DNA of 64,000 nucleotides from assembly GCF_039872765.1 (NCBI RefSeq), contig NZ_JBDPZC010000001.1:186001-250000 (forward strand). The letters run 5' to 3'. This document shows, in pieces, positions 50,927 to 58,888 of the stretch. The notes under the pieces are model-generated. The model saw only the letters and a list, made by a program, of their open reading frames with translations. It had not been told where the DNA came from and ran no database searches. Made by a program: the position numbers and the translations under genes. Source of the stretch: Roseateles_B flavus (lineage in GTDB: Bacteria > Pseudomonadota > Gammaproteobacteria > Burkholderiales > Burkholderiaceae_C). The stretch's first letter is position 1, and every line of letters starts with the position of its first letter.

Positions 50927-52040
50927 GGGGTGCGGGTCTCGCTTGAATCAGGGGGATGTGGAGCAGCGCCCGGACGCCGCCGGACTGGCGCGGGCTGACC
51001 TGGACGGACGCTCCAGGGCCGAAGGCGTAGCGCAGCCGCTGCCGGACATTGCTGATGCCAATGCCTTTGTGGGGTGAGGGCATCGCTTCGGCCTGCAGGC
51101 CAGCGCCGTCGTCCAGCACCTCGACGTGCAGGTGCTCATCCTGCAGAAAGGCGCGCACCTGCACGGCGCCGCCCTGCAACTGGCCGTCCAGGCCGTGCTT
51201 GATGGCATTTTCGACAAGCGGTTGCAGCGTCAGCGGCGGCAGCAGCACCGGAGCCAGCGCGTCCGGCAGGTCCAGCGCATAGCGAAGCCGCGAGCCCATG
51301 CGGATGGCCATCAGGCGCAGGTAGTGCTCCACCAGGGCAATCTCCTCGCGCAAGGGCACCAGGTCCCGCTCGCCTGTCTGCATGCTGGCGTGGAGCAGTT
51401 CGCTCAACGCTTCCAGCAGGCGCTGTGCCTGCCGGGGCTCATCGTCGATGAGGGCATGGGCGTTGGCCAGGGTGTTGAACAGCATGTGGGGCTCGATCTG
51501 CTGCTGCAGCAGCTGCAGTCGGGCGCTGGTGGCCCGCATCTCGGCGTTCTCGGCCCGCAGGCGCTCGGCTTCCAGGCGGTCGCGCTGATGGGTGAACAGG
51601 ATGGCCACGCTGGACACCAGGACGGTGAGCGCAACGACCAGCACATCCCACGGGTGCCAGGTCAGCGGCAGGCGCAGGGGGTCATTCAGCAGCAGGCTCG
51701 CCAACAGGGCGCCCAGGCCGAAGCCCAGTGGAACCACCGCCATCCGCAGCAGGTTCAGGACCAGGGGGCGCTTCCATCGCGAGGCGGGGCGCAGCAGCAA
51801 GGGCAGCTCGCCCAGGCCATGGATGCTGTAGCCGATGCACTGGGAGTAGACGAACAGCTGCCACCAGGGCCGGCCGATGCTTTCCAGGTCCAGCCTGTCC
51901 GACTGGAGTGCGCCGGTGCCCAGCGCCATCAGCAGCAGCAAGGTGGCCACAGCGGTGTTGAGTCCGGCGACCAGCAGCAGGTCACGTCCCAGTGAGCGGG
52001 CATGAGCGGAGGGGCGCAATCGCAAGGAAGGGAACGGCAT
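50919..52040 (-). CDS. LytS-like sensor histidine kinase (His_kinase/HATPase)
   Basis: 373 residues from the Met at 52040 (MPFPSLRLRPSAHARSLGRD); the longer frame upstream crosses the torF promoter region and is rejected. Four membrane spans lie within residues about 20-140. Then come a short coiled coil (ERLRAENAEMRATSARLQLL), the His_kinase motif QQQIEPHMLFNTLANAHALI (His about 186) and a HATPase with LVENAIKHGLDG (about 278) and GIGISNVRQRL. No extracytoplasmic sensor domain is seen, so it may sense through the membrane. It is coupled to the LytTR gene. Confidence 0.88.
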   Translation of the reverse strand: MPFPSLRLRPSAHARSLGRDLLLVAGLNTAVATLLLLMALGTGALQSDRLDLESIGRPWWQLFVYSQCIGYSIHGLGELPLLLRPASRWKRPLVLNLLRMAVVPLGFGLGALLASLLLNDPLRLPLTWHPWDVLVVALTVLVSSVAILFTHQRDRLEAERLRAENAEMRATSARLQLLQQQIEPHMLFNTLANAHALIDDEPRQAQRLLEALSELLHASMQTGERDLVPLREEIALVEHYLRLMAIRMGSRLRYALDLPDALAPVLLPPLTLQPLVENAIKHGLDGQLQGGAVQVRAFLQDEHLHVEVLDDGAGLQAEAMPSPHKGIGISNVRQRLRYAFGPGASVQVSPRQSGGVRALLHIPLIQARPAPHD

Positions 52041-52220
52041 GAGGAGGTGGGGGCGATGGTTCGCGCGAGCGGCGCAGGCGTCAGTGTCGGCCCTGTGGCA
52101 GGGGGCGCGATGCGGCTGGCGCCCAATGGGGCCTGCCGAGGCGTGAAATGCATGCCGGAGGCGGTGAGTGTTCCGCGCGGGCCTCGCCCAGGCACGCCGC
52201 CCAGGTTCAGGAACGGTTGT

Positions 52221-52233
52221 CACCAAATTGGTG
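52221..52233. promoter_or_regulatory. NtrC-like enhancer palindrome
   Basis: CACCAAATTGGTG, with the right flank GC, agrees with nine of the twelve bases of the NtrC consensus TGCACC-N5-GGTGCA. It lies about 140 bases upstream of the sigma-54 promoter at 52360-52375, a normal enhancer distance. Together they imply activation by phosphorylated NtrC under nitrogen limitation. Confidence 0.6.
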
Positions 52234-52359
52234 CGAACCGGCCACCCATCCCCTGAATCGGTGCGCGCCCTTCGCGCCGGGGGGCAGCCGCCGCACGGGA
52301 GCGTGCATGCCTGCCCTGCCCATGGGCGCTTGATGGGGGGCGTGAGCTCGAGCGCTGCC

Positions 52360-52375
52360 TGGCACGGAAGCTGCA
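52360..52375 (+). promoter_or_regulatory. sigma-54 promoter of torF-glnK-amtB
   Basis: TGGCACGGAAGCTGCA matches the -24/-12 consensus TGGCACG-N4-TTGCW with one mismatch (C for the first T of the -12 box); the GG and GC dinucleotides have the required spacing. It lies 52 bases upstream of the torF start, directed rightward. Confidence 0.75.
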
Positions 52376-52426
52376 AGAGGGACTGTCGAAAGTCATTTCA
52401 CCATCCACTTTGCAGGAGTCCCCGCG

Positions 52427-53143
52427 ATGAAGTCCCTGTTTGCGCTGCTGGCCCTCTCCGTCACCGCCACCGCCATGCCTGCCTGGGCCGACGAGCCGGC
52501 CAGCCCGCTGAGCTTCAATGCCAGCCTGACCACCGACTACCGCTACCGCGGCATCTCGCAGACCCGGCTGAAGCCCGCGCTGCAGGGCGGCGCCGACTAC
52601 GACTTCGGCAACGGCTTCTACCTGGGCACCTGGGCCTCCACGATCAAGTGGGTCAAGGACGGTGGTGGCGACGCCAGCGTCGAGATCGACGTCTACGGCG
52701 GCTACAAGACCGAGATCAGCAAGGGCCTGACGCTGGACGTGGGCTTGCTGCAGTACGTCTACCCCAGCAACAAGCTGAGCCCCAGCGCCAACACGCTGGA
52801 GATCTACGGCGCTCTCACCTACGGCGTGTTCACCGCCAAGTATTCGCACAGCACCAGCAATCTCTTCGGCTTCCCCGACTCCAAGGGCTCGGGCTACCTG
52901 GACCTCAGCGCCGCCCTGGACCTGGGCGAGGGCTTCACGCTGACCCCGCACGTGGGCCACCAGCGCGTGAAGAACCTGGGCAGCGCCTCCTACACCGACT
53001 ACTCGCTGACCCTGGCCAAGGACTACGCCGGCTTCACCTGGAGCGGCGCCCTGGTCCGCGCCAGCACCGATGCCTATGTGGGCCCCGGCGACAAGAACCT
53101 GGGCAAGAGCGCCCTGGTGCTGGCGGTCAAGAAGGTCTTCTGA
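52427..53143 (+). CDS. TorF-family putative porin
   Basis: 238 residues with a signal peptide (about 1-21, cleavage after MPAWA) and a beta-barrel pattern: LSFNASLTTDYRYRGISQTR, ALQGGADYDFGNGFYLGTWA, EIDVYGGYKTEISKGLTLDV, and a C-terminal Phe (LVLAVKKVF). The TDYRYRGISQ box is the hallmark of the TorF family. It probably forms an outer-membrane channel for small nitrogen compounds, since it is the first gene of the sigma-54-controlled operon with glnK and amtB. Confidence 0.85.
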   Translation: MKSLFALLALSVTATAMPAWADEPASPLSFNASLTTDYRYRGISQTRLKPALQGGADYDFGNGFYLGTWASTIKWVKDGGGDASVEIDVYGGYKTEISKGLTLDVGLLQYVYPSNKLSPSANTLEIYGALTYGVFTAKYSHSTSNLFGFPDSKGSGYLDLSAALDLGEGFTLTPHVGHQRVKNLGSASYTDYSLTLAKDYAGFTWSGALVRASTDAYVGPGDKNLGKSALVLAVKKVF

Positions 53144-53166
53144 ATCCGATCGCAAGGAAGCACACC

Positions 53167-53505
53167 ATGAAACTGATCACCGCCGTCATCAAGCCCTTCA
53201 AGCTGGACGAGGTCCGCGAGGCGCTCAGCGCCATCGGCGTGCAGGGCCTCACCGTCACCGAGGTCAAGGGCTTCGGCCGCCAGAAGGGCCACACCGAGCT
53301 CTACCGCGGCGCCGAGTACGTCGTCGACTTCCTGCCCAAGGTCAAGGTCGAGGCGGCCGTGGATGACGCGGTCGTGGACCAGGTCATCGAGGCCATCGAG
53401 ACCTCGGCCCGCACCGGCAAGATCGGTGACGGGAAGATCTTTGTCTCGCCCCTGGATCAGGTCGTGCGCATCCGTACTGGCGAAACCGGCAAGGATGCTC
53501 TCTGA
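53167..53505 (+). CDS. glnK: PII signal-transduction protein GlnK
   Basis: 112 residues, the exact PII length. KLITAVIKPFKLDEVREAL at the start, the T-loop with the uridylylation site Tyr51 (GHTELYRGAEYVVDFLPK), and the B/C-loop signatures TGKIGDGKIFVSPL and VRIRTGETG are all present. GlnK senses 2-oxoglutarate, ATP/ADP and glutamine and, in its unmodified form, binds and blocks the AmtB channel encoded next. It lies 23 bases after torF and 32 before amtB, in one operon. Confidence 0.95.
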   Translation: MKLITAVIKPFKLDEVREALSAIGVQGLTVTEVKGFGRQKGHTELYRGAEYVVDFLPKVKVEAAVDDAVVDQVIEAIETSARTGKIGDGKIFVSPLDQVVRIRTGETGKDAL

Positions 53506-53537
53506 GCATCGCCACAAAACATCGTTGGAGTGATCCC

Positions 53538-55079
53538 ATGAAGAAACTGCTTGCCTCCCTGGCCCTTGCCGCGGCGGTCTTCGCCCCGGGCGCCTGGGCC
53601 CAGGACGCCGCTTCGGCCCCGGCCGCTGCGGCTTCAGCCGCCGCCGTGGCCGCCGTGGCCGCAGCGCCTGATGCGGCCCCGGCCTCGGCCCCTGCCGCCG
53701 CCGCCGCTTCCGCCCCGGCCGAAGCCGCCTCGGCGCCCGCGCCCACACCCAACAAGGGCGACACGACGTGGATGATGCTGTCCACCCTGCTGGTCATCAT
53801 GATGACGGTGCCAGGTCTTGCCCTGTTCTACGGCGGCCTGGTCCGCAGCAAGAACATGCTGTCGGTGCTGATGCAGGTGATGGTCACCTTCTCGCTGATC
53901 GTGGTGCTGTGGGTGCTTTACGGCTACAGCTTCGCCTTCACCGAGGGCAATGCCTTCATCGGCGGCACGGACCGGCTCTTCATGAAGGGCATCTGGGACA
54001 ACGTCGCCGGCACCTTCTCGAACGCCGCCACCTTCAGCAAGGGCGTGGTGATCCCGGAGATCGTGTTCGCCGCTTTCCAGGCCACCTTCGCCGGCATCAC
54101 GGCCTGCCTGATCGTGGGCGCCTTCGCTGAGCGCATCAAGTTCTCGGCCGTGCTGGCCTTCATGACGATCTGGTTCACCTTCAGCTACCTGCCCATCGCG
54201 CACATGGTCTGGTTCTGGGCCGGACCGGACGCCTACACCAGCGCCGCCGTCGTCGACAAGGTCAACAGCACCGCCGGCCTGATCTGGCAATGGGGCGCGC
54301 TGGACTTCGCCGGCGGCACCGTGGTGCACATCAATGCCGCCGTTGCCGGCCTGGTGGGCGCCTTCATGGTGGGCAAGCGCATCGGCTACGGCCGCGAGGC
54401 CTTCACGCCGCACAGCCTGACGCTGACCATGGTCGGTGCCTCGCTGCTGTGGGTGGGCTGGTTCGGCTTCAACGCTGGCTCCGCCCTGGAAGCCAACGGC
54501 TTCGCGGCCCTGGCCTTCATCAACACCTTCGTCGCCACGGCCGCCGCCGTGCTGGCATGGAGCGTGGGTGAAGCCCTGCACAAGGGCAAGGCCTCGATGC
54601 TGGGCGCCGCCTCTGGTGCCGTGGCCGGCCTGGTGGCCATCACGCCGGCTGCGGGCAATGTGGGCGTCGGTGGTGCCCTGGTGATCGGCGTGGTCGCGGG
54701 TTTCGCCTGCCTGTGGGGCGTGTCCGGCCTGAAGAAGCTGCTGGGCGCGGACGACTCGCTGGATGTCTTCGGCGTGCACGGCGTGGGCGGCATCATCGGT
54801 GCCCTGCTGACCGGGGTGTTCAACTCGCCGGCCCTGGGCGGCCCCAGCGCAGTGGGCGACTGGGTCACGGCCTCCATGATCGCGCCGGATGCCTACAGCA
54901 TCGCCAGCCAGGTCTGGACGCAGGCCAAGGCCGTGGGCGTGACCATCGTCTGGTCGGCCGTGGTGTCCGTGATCGCCTACAAGGTCGTGGACCTGACGAT
55001 CGGGCTGCGCGTCTCCGAAGAGGAAGAGCGCGAGGGCCTGGACATCAGCTCGCACGGCGAGACGGCCTATCACAAGTGA
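53538..55079 (+). CDS. amtB: ammonium transporter AmtB
   Basis: 513 residues. A signal peptide (about 1-21, GAWA) is followed by an unusually long Ala/Pro-rich linker (about 22-72) and then the Amt channel with eleven membrane spans: TWMMLSTLLVIMMTVPGLAL, FYGGLVRSKN, HMVWFWAG, DFAGGTVVHINAAVAGLVGA, and SLLWVGWFGFNAGSALEANG. The first twin-His motif residue is in VVHINAA and the second in FGVHGVGGI. It conducts ammonium and is closed by GlnK. A strong terminator follows. Confidence 0.95.
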   Translation: MKKLLASLALAAAVFAPGAWAQDAASAPAAAASAAAVAAVAAAPDAAPASAPAAAAASAPAEAASAPAPTPNKGDTTWMMLSTLLVIMMTVPGLALFYGGLVRSKNMLSVLMQVMVTFSLIVVLWVLYGYSFAFTEGNAFIGGTDRLFMKGIWDNVAGTFSNAATFSKGVVIPEIVFAAFQATFAGITACLIVGAFAERIKFSAVLAFMTIWFTFSYLPIAHMVWFWAGPDAYTSAAVVDKVNSTAGLIWQWGALDFAGGTVVHINAAVAGLVGAFMVGKRIGYGREAFTPHSLTLTMVGASLLWVGWFGFNAGSALEANGFAALAFINTFVATAAAVLAWSVGEALHKGKASMLGAASGAVAGLVAITPAAGNVGVGGALVIGVVAGFACLWGVSGLKKLLGADDSLDVFGVHGVGGIIGALLTGVFNSPALGGPSAVGDWVTASMIAPDAYSIASQVWTQAKAVGVTIVWSAVVSVIAYKVVDLTIGLRVSEEEEREGLDISSHGETAYHK

Positions 55080-55118
55080 TCTCCCGCAGGCCCCCTCGCA
55101 TCGGCGAGGGGCGCAGCA

Positions 55119-55149
55119 AAAAGGCCGCCCGAGGGCGGCCTTTCTTCTT
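55119..55149 (+). terminator. rho-independent terminator after amtB
   Basis: AAAAAGGCCGCCC-GAG-GGCGGCC followed by TTTCTTCTT: a stem of seven to eight G/C-rich pairs with a U-rich tail. It also has an A-run on its left side, so it can serve the convergent gene ending at 55162 as well. Confidence 0.85.
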
Positions 55150-55161
55150 GCGGGCGGGCCG

Positions 55162-56838
55162 TCAGAGCGGCTTGCGCTCCAGGGTCCACTCCTTGGCACC
55201 GGCGGCACGGCCGTAGATCAGGCCTTCCGGGTTCATGAAGAGCAGGGTGTCGTTGTACTCGCTGGCAAAGAGGGCGGAGGCCGGGGTGGGCGTCTCGTCG
55301 CTGATCGTGGTCCAGCGGCCGCCTTCGCCACCACGCTGCATGATGGCCGTGGAGAACACGAAGGCGCCCTGGCCGCAGACGTTGTAGGCCTGGCCCTGGT
55401 AGCCGTAGGCCACCGTGATCATCTTCATGCAGCCCTGCTCGTCCTTGGTCCAGGTGGCACCCTGGTCGCGGCTGACGTAGACCTTGTTGCGGCTGTAGGC
55501 GACGAGGGTGCCATCGCGCAGGGCCGTGACCTGGCGGGGTTCCTCGAACGAGGTCTTGCTGCGGGTCCAGCTGCCATCCTTCAGGTCCATGCTGTTCACG
55601 AAGCCGTTGGCGGTGACCATCACGTAGCGCTCGCCCACGATCCAGCCGCTGGCGGCCATCGAGGCCAGGCGGATCCAGCCCATGGCCTCAGGCTTGTCCG
55701 AGCGGCTGCCGGCCTCGCGGCGCAGCTCCTGCCAGGTGCCGGACTTGAGGTCGTCGGTGGCGTACAGCACGGCGTCCAGGCCCTCGACGGCCAGCAGGTA
55801 GACGCGCTGGCCCTGGCGCGCCAGGTTGACGATGAGGCCGTGCGTGGGGGCGCTGAGCGCCTGCCAGGTCTTGCCGGCGTCGCTGGTCTGCATCAGCAGG
55901 CCTTCCTCGCCGCCGACCATGAAGCGCTGGCGGTCGGTGGCCAGCAGGGCGGTGATCTCGCGGGTGTCGCCGGTGTCCAGGCGTTCCCAGCGGCCTTCGG
56001 AGTCGCGGGCCAGGACCTGGCCCAGGTTGCTGCCGGCCAGCACGTCACCGCTCTCCAGCATGCGCGCTGCATTGAAGGCGTAGGTGCTGCTGCGGGCCAT
56101 GGCGAGGCGCTTCTGCGGGTCTTGCTCGTCCTTCCAGGCCTGGATGGCCTCGGTGGCCGAGGCCTTCTGGATCAGCGACTGGATCAGGCCCACCGTGAGC
56201 GTGCCCACCACCGCCGTCATGCCGGAGTTGCTCATCACCAGGGTGCGGCCCTGCTGAGCCTGGTTGCTGCGAGCCGCCACCTCGTTGCTGAGGCAGGGGC
56301 GCACCGGGGCATGGTCGGCCATGGCCTGGTGCAGCGCGGGGTAGCTCAGGCGCACGCGCTCGATCTGCGGGGCGTCGAAGCCGTCGCAGAGGATGGTGTA
56401 GCCCTGGCTGCCCGTCGGCTGGTAGATCAGGGTGCCCAGGCTGGTGACGGTCTGGGGCTTGACCTCGAACTCGCCGATCACGCCCTTGAGGTCACCCGTC
56501 ACCCGGCCGGCCAGCTTGGGAGAGAGCATCTGCACCAGCTGGTACTTGCCGGCAGGCAGCACGGCCTCGAAGACCTGGCTGCTGTTGTTGCCGCTGCCCT
56601 TCTCGGCCTTGATCTCGATCTCGCGCTTGTCCTGGTTGACCAGCGTCAGCGTTTCCCATTGGTTGAAATACAGGAAGTTGCCGCGGTTGGTGCTGGACGC
56701 GTTGGTCACGATGCGGCTGGTGAACAGGCCGGAGTCGGCGGGCACCTCGCCGGCGGCCAGGCAGCCCAGCGGGGTCAGGGACAGGGCGGCCGCCAGGCCC
56801 AGAAGGCGCGCGGGAGTGCGCCGTGCAGTCGGATGCAT
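55162..56838 (-). CDS. exported YCF48/BNR-repeat-like protein of unknown function
   Basis: 558 residues from ATG 56838; fifteen further upstream codons are open but lack a ribosome site. A signal peptide (about 1-30, ALSLTPLGCLAAG) has a Cys near the cleavage site, so a lipoprotein is possible. The N-terminal 150 residues are beta-rich (YFNQWETLTLVNQDKREIEI). From about 230 on there are repeated beta-propeller-like segments of the sialidase/YCF48 type: MQTSDAGKTWQAL, YATDDLKSGTWQEL and VSRDQGATWTKDE, with the S/T-x-D-x-G-x-T-W Asp-box pattern. The role is unknown; it probably acts in the periplasm or at the cell surface. Confidence 0.65.
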   Translation of the reverse strand: MHPTARRTPARLLGLAAALSLTPLGCLAAGEVPADSGLFTSRIVTNASSTNRGNFLYFNQWETLTLVNQDKREIEIKAEKGSGNNSSQVFEAVLPAGKYQLVQMLSPKLAGRVTGDLKGVIGEFEVKPQTVTSLGTLIYQPTGSQGYTILCDGFDAPQIERVRLSYPALHQAMADHAPVRPCLSNEVAARSNQAQQGRTLVMSNSGMTAVVGTLTVGLIQSLIQKASATEAIQAWKDEQDPQKRLAMARSSTYAFNAARMLESGDVLAGSNLGQVLARDSEGRWERLDTGDTREITALLATDRQRFMVGGEEGLLMQTSDAGKTWQALSAPTHGLIVNLARQGQRVYLLAVEGLDAVLYATDDLKSGTWQELRREAGSRSDKPEAMGWIRLASMAASGWIVGERYVMVTANGFVNSMDLKDGSWTRSKTSFEEPRQVTALRDGTLVAYSRNKVYVSRDQGATWTKDEQGCMKMITVAYGYQGQAYNVCGQGAFVFSTAIMQRGGEGGRWTTISDETPTPASALFASEYNDTLLFMNPEGLIYGRAAGAKEWTLERKPL

Positions 56839-56936
56839 GCGAAGTGGTCCATTGGAAGTCGCCCGGGGCGACGGTGGCGGCATTCTAGGAAGGCCCTCGT
56901 GAGCCCGTGGCCGGGTTTGTGCGAGGGGGGGATGCC

Positions 56937-57320
56937 CTAGCGGTCCTGCCGATGCTTGAGCAAGGCGTTCAGCAGCTCGGACAGCTTGGCCGGGCTGAAG
57001 GGCTTGGGCAGGAAGTAGTCGGCGCCGGCGGTGCGGGCGGCTTCGTGGTCGGCCGAGGTGGCCTTGGCGGTGAGCATCACGATGATGGTCTTGGCGGTGC
57101 CCGGCGCCGCACGGACCTGGCGGCAGAGCTCCAGGCCGTCCATGCCGCCGGGCATCATCATGTCCAGCAGGACCATGTCAGGGTGCCAGCCGAGGATCTG
57201 GTCCAGCCCGGCGGCGCCGTTGGCGGCCTCGCGGATCTCGTAGTCGTCGTCCTCCAGGGCCCAACGGATCAGTCGGCGGATGTCGGCCTGGTCTTCAACG
57301 ATCAGCAGTTTGGCAGGCAT
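56937..57320 (-). CDS. single-domain response regulator
   Basis: 127 residues from the Met at 57320 (MPAKLLIVEDQADIRRLIRW). A complete REC domain with E9-D10, the phospho-acceptor D53 (VLLDMMMPGGMDGLEL), the Thr in VMLTAKA and the Lys in YFLPKPFSPAKL. There is no output domain, so it acts through protein-protein contacts as CheY/Spo0F-type proteins do. It is not next to a kinase gene; the CHASE-PAS kinase at 60797, which has no receiver of its own, is a possible partner. Confidence 0.87.
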   Translation of the reverse strand: MPAKLLIVEDQADIRRLIRWALEDDDYEIREAANGAAGLDQILGWHPDMVLLDMMMPGGMDGLELCRQVRAAPGTAKTIIVMLTAKATSADHEAARTAGADYFLPKPFSPAKLSELLNALLKHRQDR

Positions 57321-57467
57321 TGTGGGCAGGGCGGTGCAGCGTTGATCGGCCAAGCATAGCGCCGCCACTCGCACAAATGGTGCGTCGAAGGGCTTGCATT
57401 CGGGCAATACGCCCTCAGTTGCGGCCTCCTAGAATCTCCCTGCCCCGTCAGCCCAGGACTCTCCACC

Positions 57468-58763
57468 ATGGTTCCACATCTCGTCACCGCCCTGAACGGC
57501 CCCATCAAGGAACTGGAGCAGCGCATCCTGGAGTCCCTGCCGGCCATCGAGCGCTGGTTCCGCCTCGAGTGGATGGAGCACACGCCGCCCTTCTACAGCT
57601 CGGTGGACGTGCGCAATGCCGGTTTCAAGCTGGTGCCGGTGGACACCAACCTCTTCCCGGGCGGCTTCAACAACCTGAATCCAGACCTGCTGCCGCTGTC
57701 GGTGCAGGCGGCCATGGCGGCCATCGAGAAAATCTGCCCCGAGGCCAAGAACCTGCTGCTGATCCCTGAGAACCACACCCGCAACAGCTTCTACCTGCAG
57801 CACCTGCAGACCCTGGTGCGCATCTTCACCCAGGCCGGCCTCAACGTGCGCCTGGGCAGCCTGGATGAAAGCCTCACGGCACCCGCCTCCCTGGCCCTGC
57901 CGGACGGCGGCAGCCTGGCGCTGGAGCCGCTGGTGCGCAAGCGCGGCCGCCTGGGGCTGAAGGACTTCGACCCCTGCACCATCCTGCTCAACAACGACCT
58001 CTCCGCCGGCATCCCCTCGGTGCTGGAGGGCCTGCACGAGCAGTACCTGCTGCCGCCCCTGCATGCCGGATGGACGCTGCGCCGCAAGTCGCGTCACTTC
58101 CAGGCCTACGAAGAGGTGGCCAAGAAGTTCGCCAAGCTGCTGGGCATGGACCCCTGGCTGATCAACCCCCTCACGGTGGGCGTGCAGGGCCTGGACTTCG
58201 CCGAAGGCCAGGGCATGGAGGCACTGAAGGACCAGGTCGACCAGGTCCTCACCAAGACGCGGCGCAAGTACAAGGAGTACGGCATCCAGGAGAAGCCCTT
58301 CGCCATCGTCAAGCCCGACGCCGGCACCTACGGCATGGGCATCATGACCGTGCGTGACGCCAAGGAGCTGGAGGAGCTCAACCGCCGCTGCAAGAACAAG
58401 ATGTCGGTGATCAAGGACGGCCAGCCCGTCCACGAGGTCATCGTGCAGGAGGGCGTGGTGACGCACGAGCGCGTCAACGAGGCCGTGGCCGAGCCGGTGG
58501 TCTGCATGATGGACCGCTACGTGGTGGGCGGTTTCTACCGCGTGCATGCCGACCGCGCCGCAGACGAGAACCTCAACGCTCCCGGCGCCAGCTACGTGCC
58601 CCTGGCCTTCGCCCAGTCCACCCAGCTGCCGCGCCCCGGCGAGACTCCTGGCGCCAGCGCGCCCAACCGCTTCTACATGTACGGCGTGATCGCCCGCCTG
58701 GGCATGCTGGCCGCCAGCTACGAGCTGGAGGCCACCGACCCCGAGGCCGAGGTCTACGCCTGA
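57468..58763 (+). CDS. gshA: glutamate-cysteine ligase, proteobacterial type
   Basis: 431 residues from ATG 57468. It matches the GshA family first described from acidithiobacilli, not the E. coli type: RWFRLEWMEHTPPFYSSVDV, FKLVPVDTNLFPGGFNNLNP, LLLIPENHTRNSFYLQHL, ILLNNDLSAGIPSVLEGLHE and KPDAGTYGMGIMTV. It catalyses ATP-dependent joining of glutamate and cysteine, the first step of glutathione synthesis, in the cytoplasm. The full family length is present. In many Burkholderiales gshA lies close to glnK-amtB and comM, as here. Confidence 0.92.
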   Translation: MVPHLVTALNGPIKELEQRILESLPAIERWFRLEWMEHTPPFYSSVDVRNAGFKLVPVDTNLFPGGFNNLNPDLLPLSVQAAMAAIEKICPEAKNLLLIPENHTRNSFYLQHLQTLVRIFTQAGLNVRLGSLDESLTAPASLALPDGGSLALEPLVRKRGRLGLKDFDPCTILLNNDLSAGIPSVLEGLHEQYLLPPLHAGWTLRRKSRHFQAYEEVAKKFAKLLGMDPWLINPLTVGVQGLDFAEGQGMEALKDQVDQVLTKTRRKYKEYGIQEKPFAIVKPDAGTYGMGIMTVRDAKELEELNRRCKNKMSVIKDGQPVHEVIVQEGVVTHERVNEAVAEPVVCMMDRYVVGGFYRVHADRAADENLNAPGASYVPLAFAQSTQLPRPGETPGASAPNRFYMYGVIARLGMLAASYELEATDPEAEVYA

Positions 58764-58858
58764 GCCTCAGCCCCCGAGGCAGGGGGGCATGCCCAGCTTG
58801 CATGAGACAGGCGGAGTCCTGAGGGCTGGCGAGCGCACAATAGCCACTTTTGACTCCT

Positions 58859-58880
58859 CGGCCTGACCTGCGTCAGGCCG
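58859..58880 (+). promoter_or_regulatory. hairpin just ahead of the kup start
   Basis: CGGCCTGAC-CTGC-GTCAGGCCG, a perfect 9-bp stem with a 4-base loop, ends eight bases before the proposed GTG start of kup. In mRNA it would lie over the ribosome-binding region and could limit translation. If translation starts at the TTG at 58850 instead, the hairpin is simply coding sequence. Confidence 0.35.
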
Positions 58881-58888
58881 TCGCGCCT

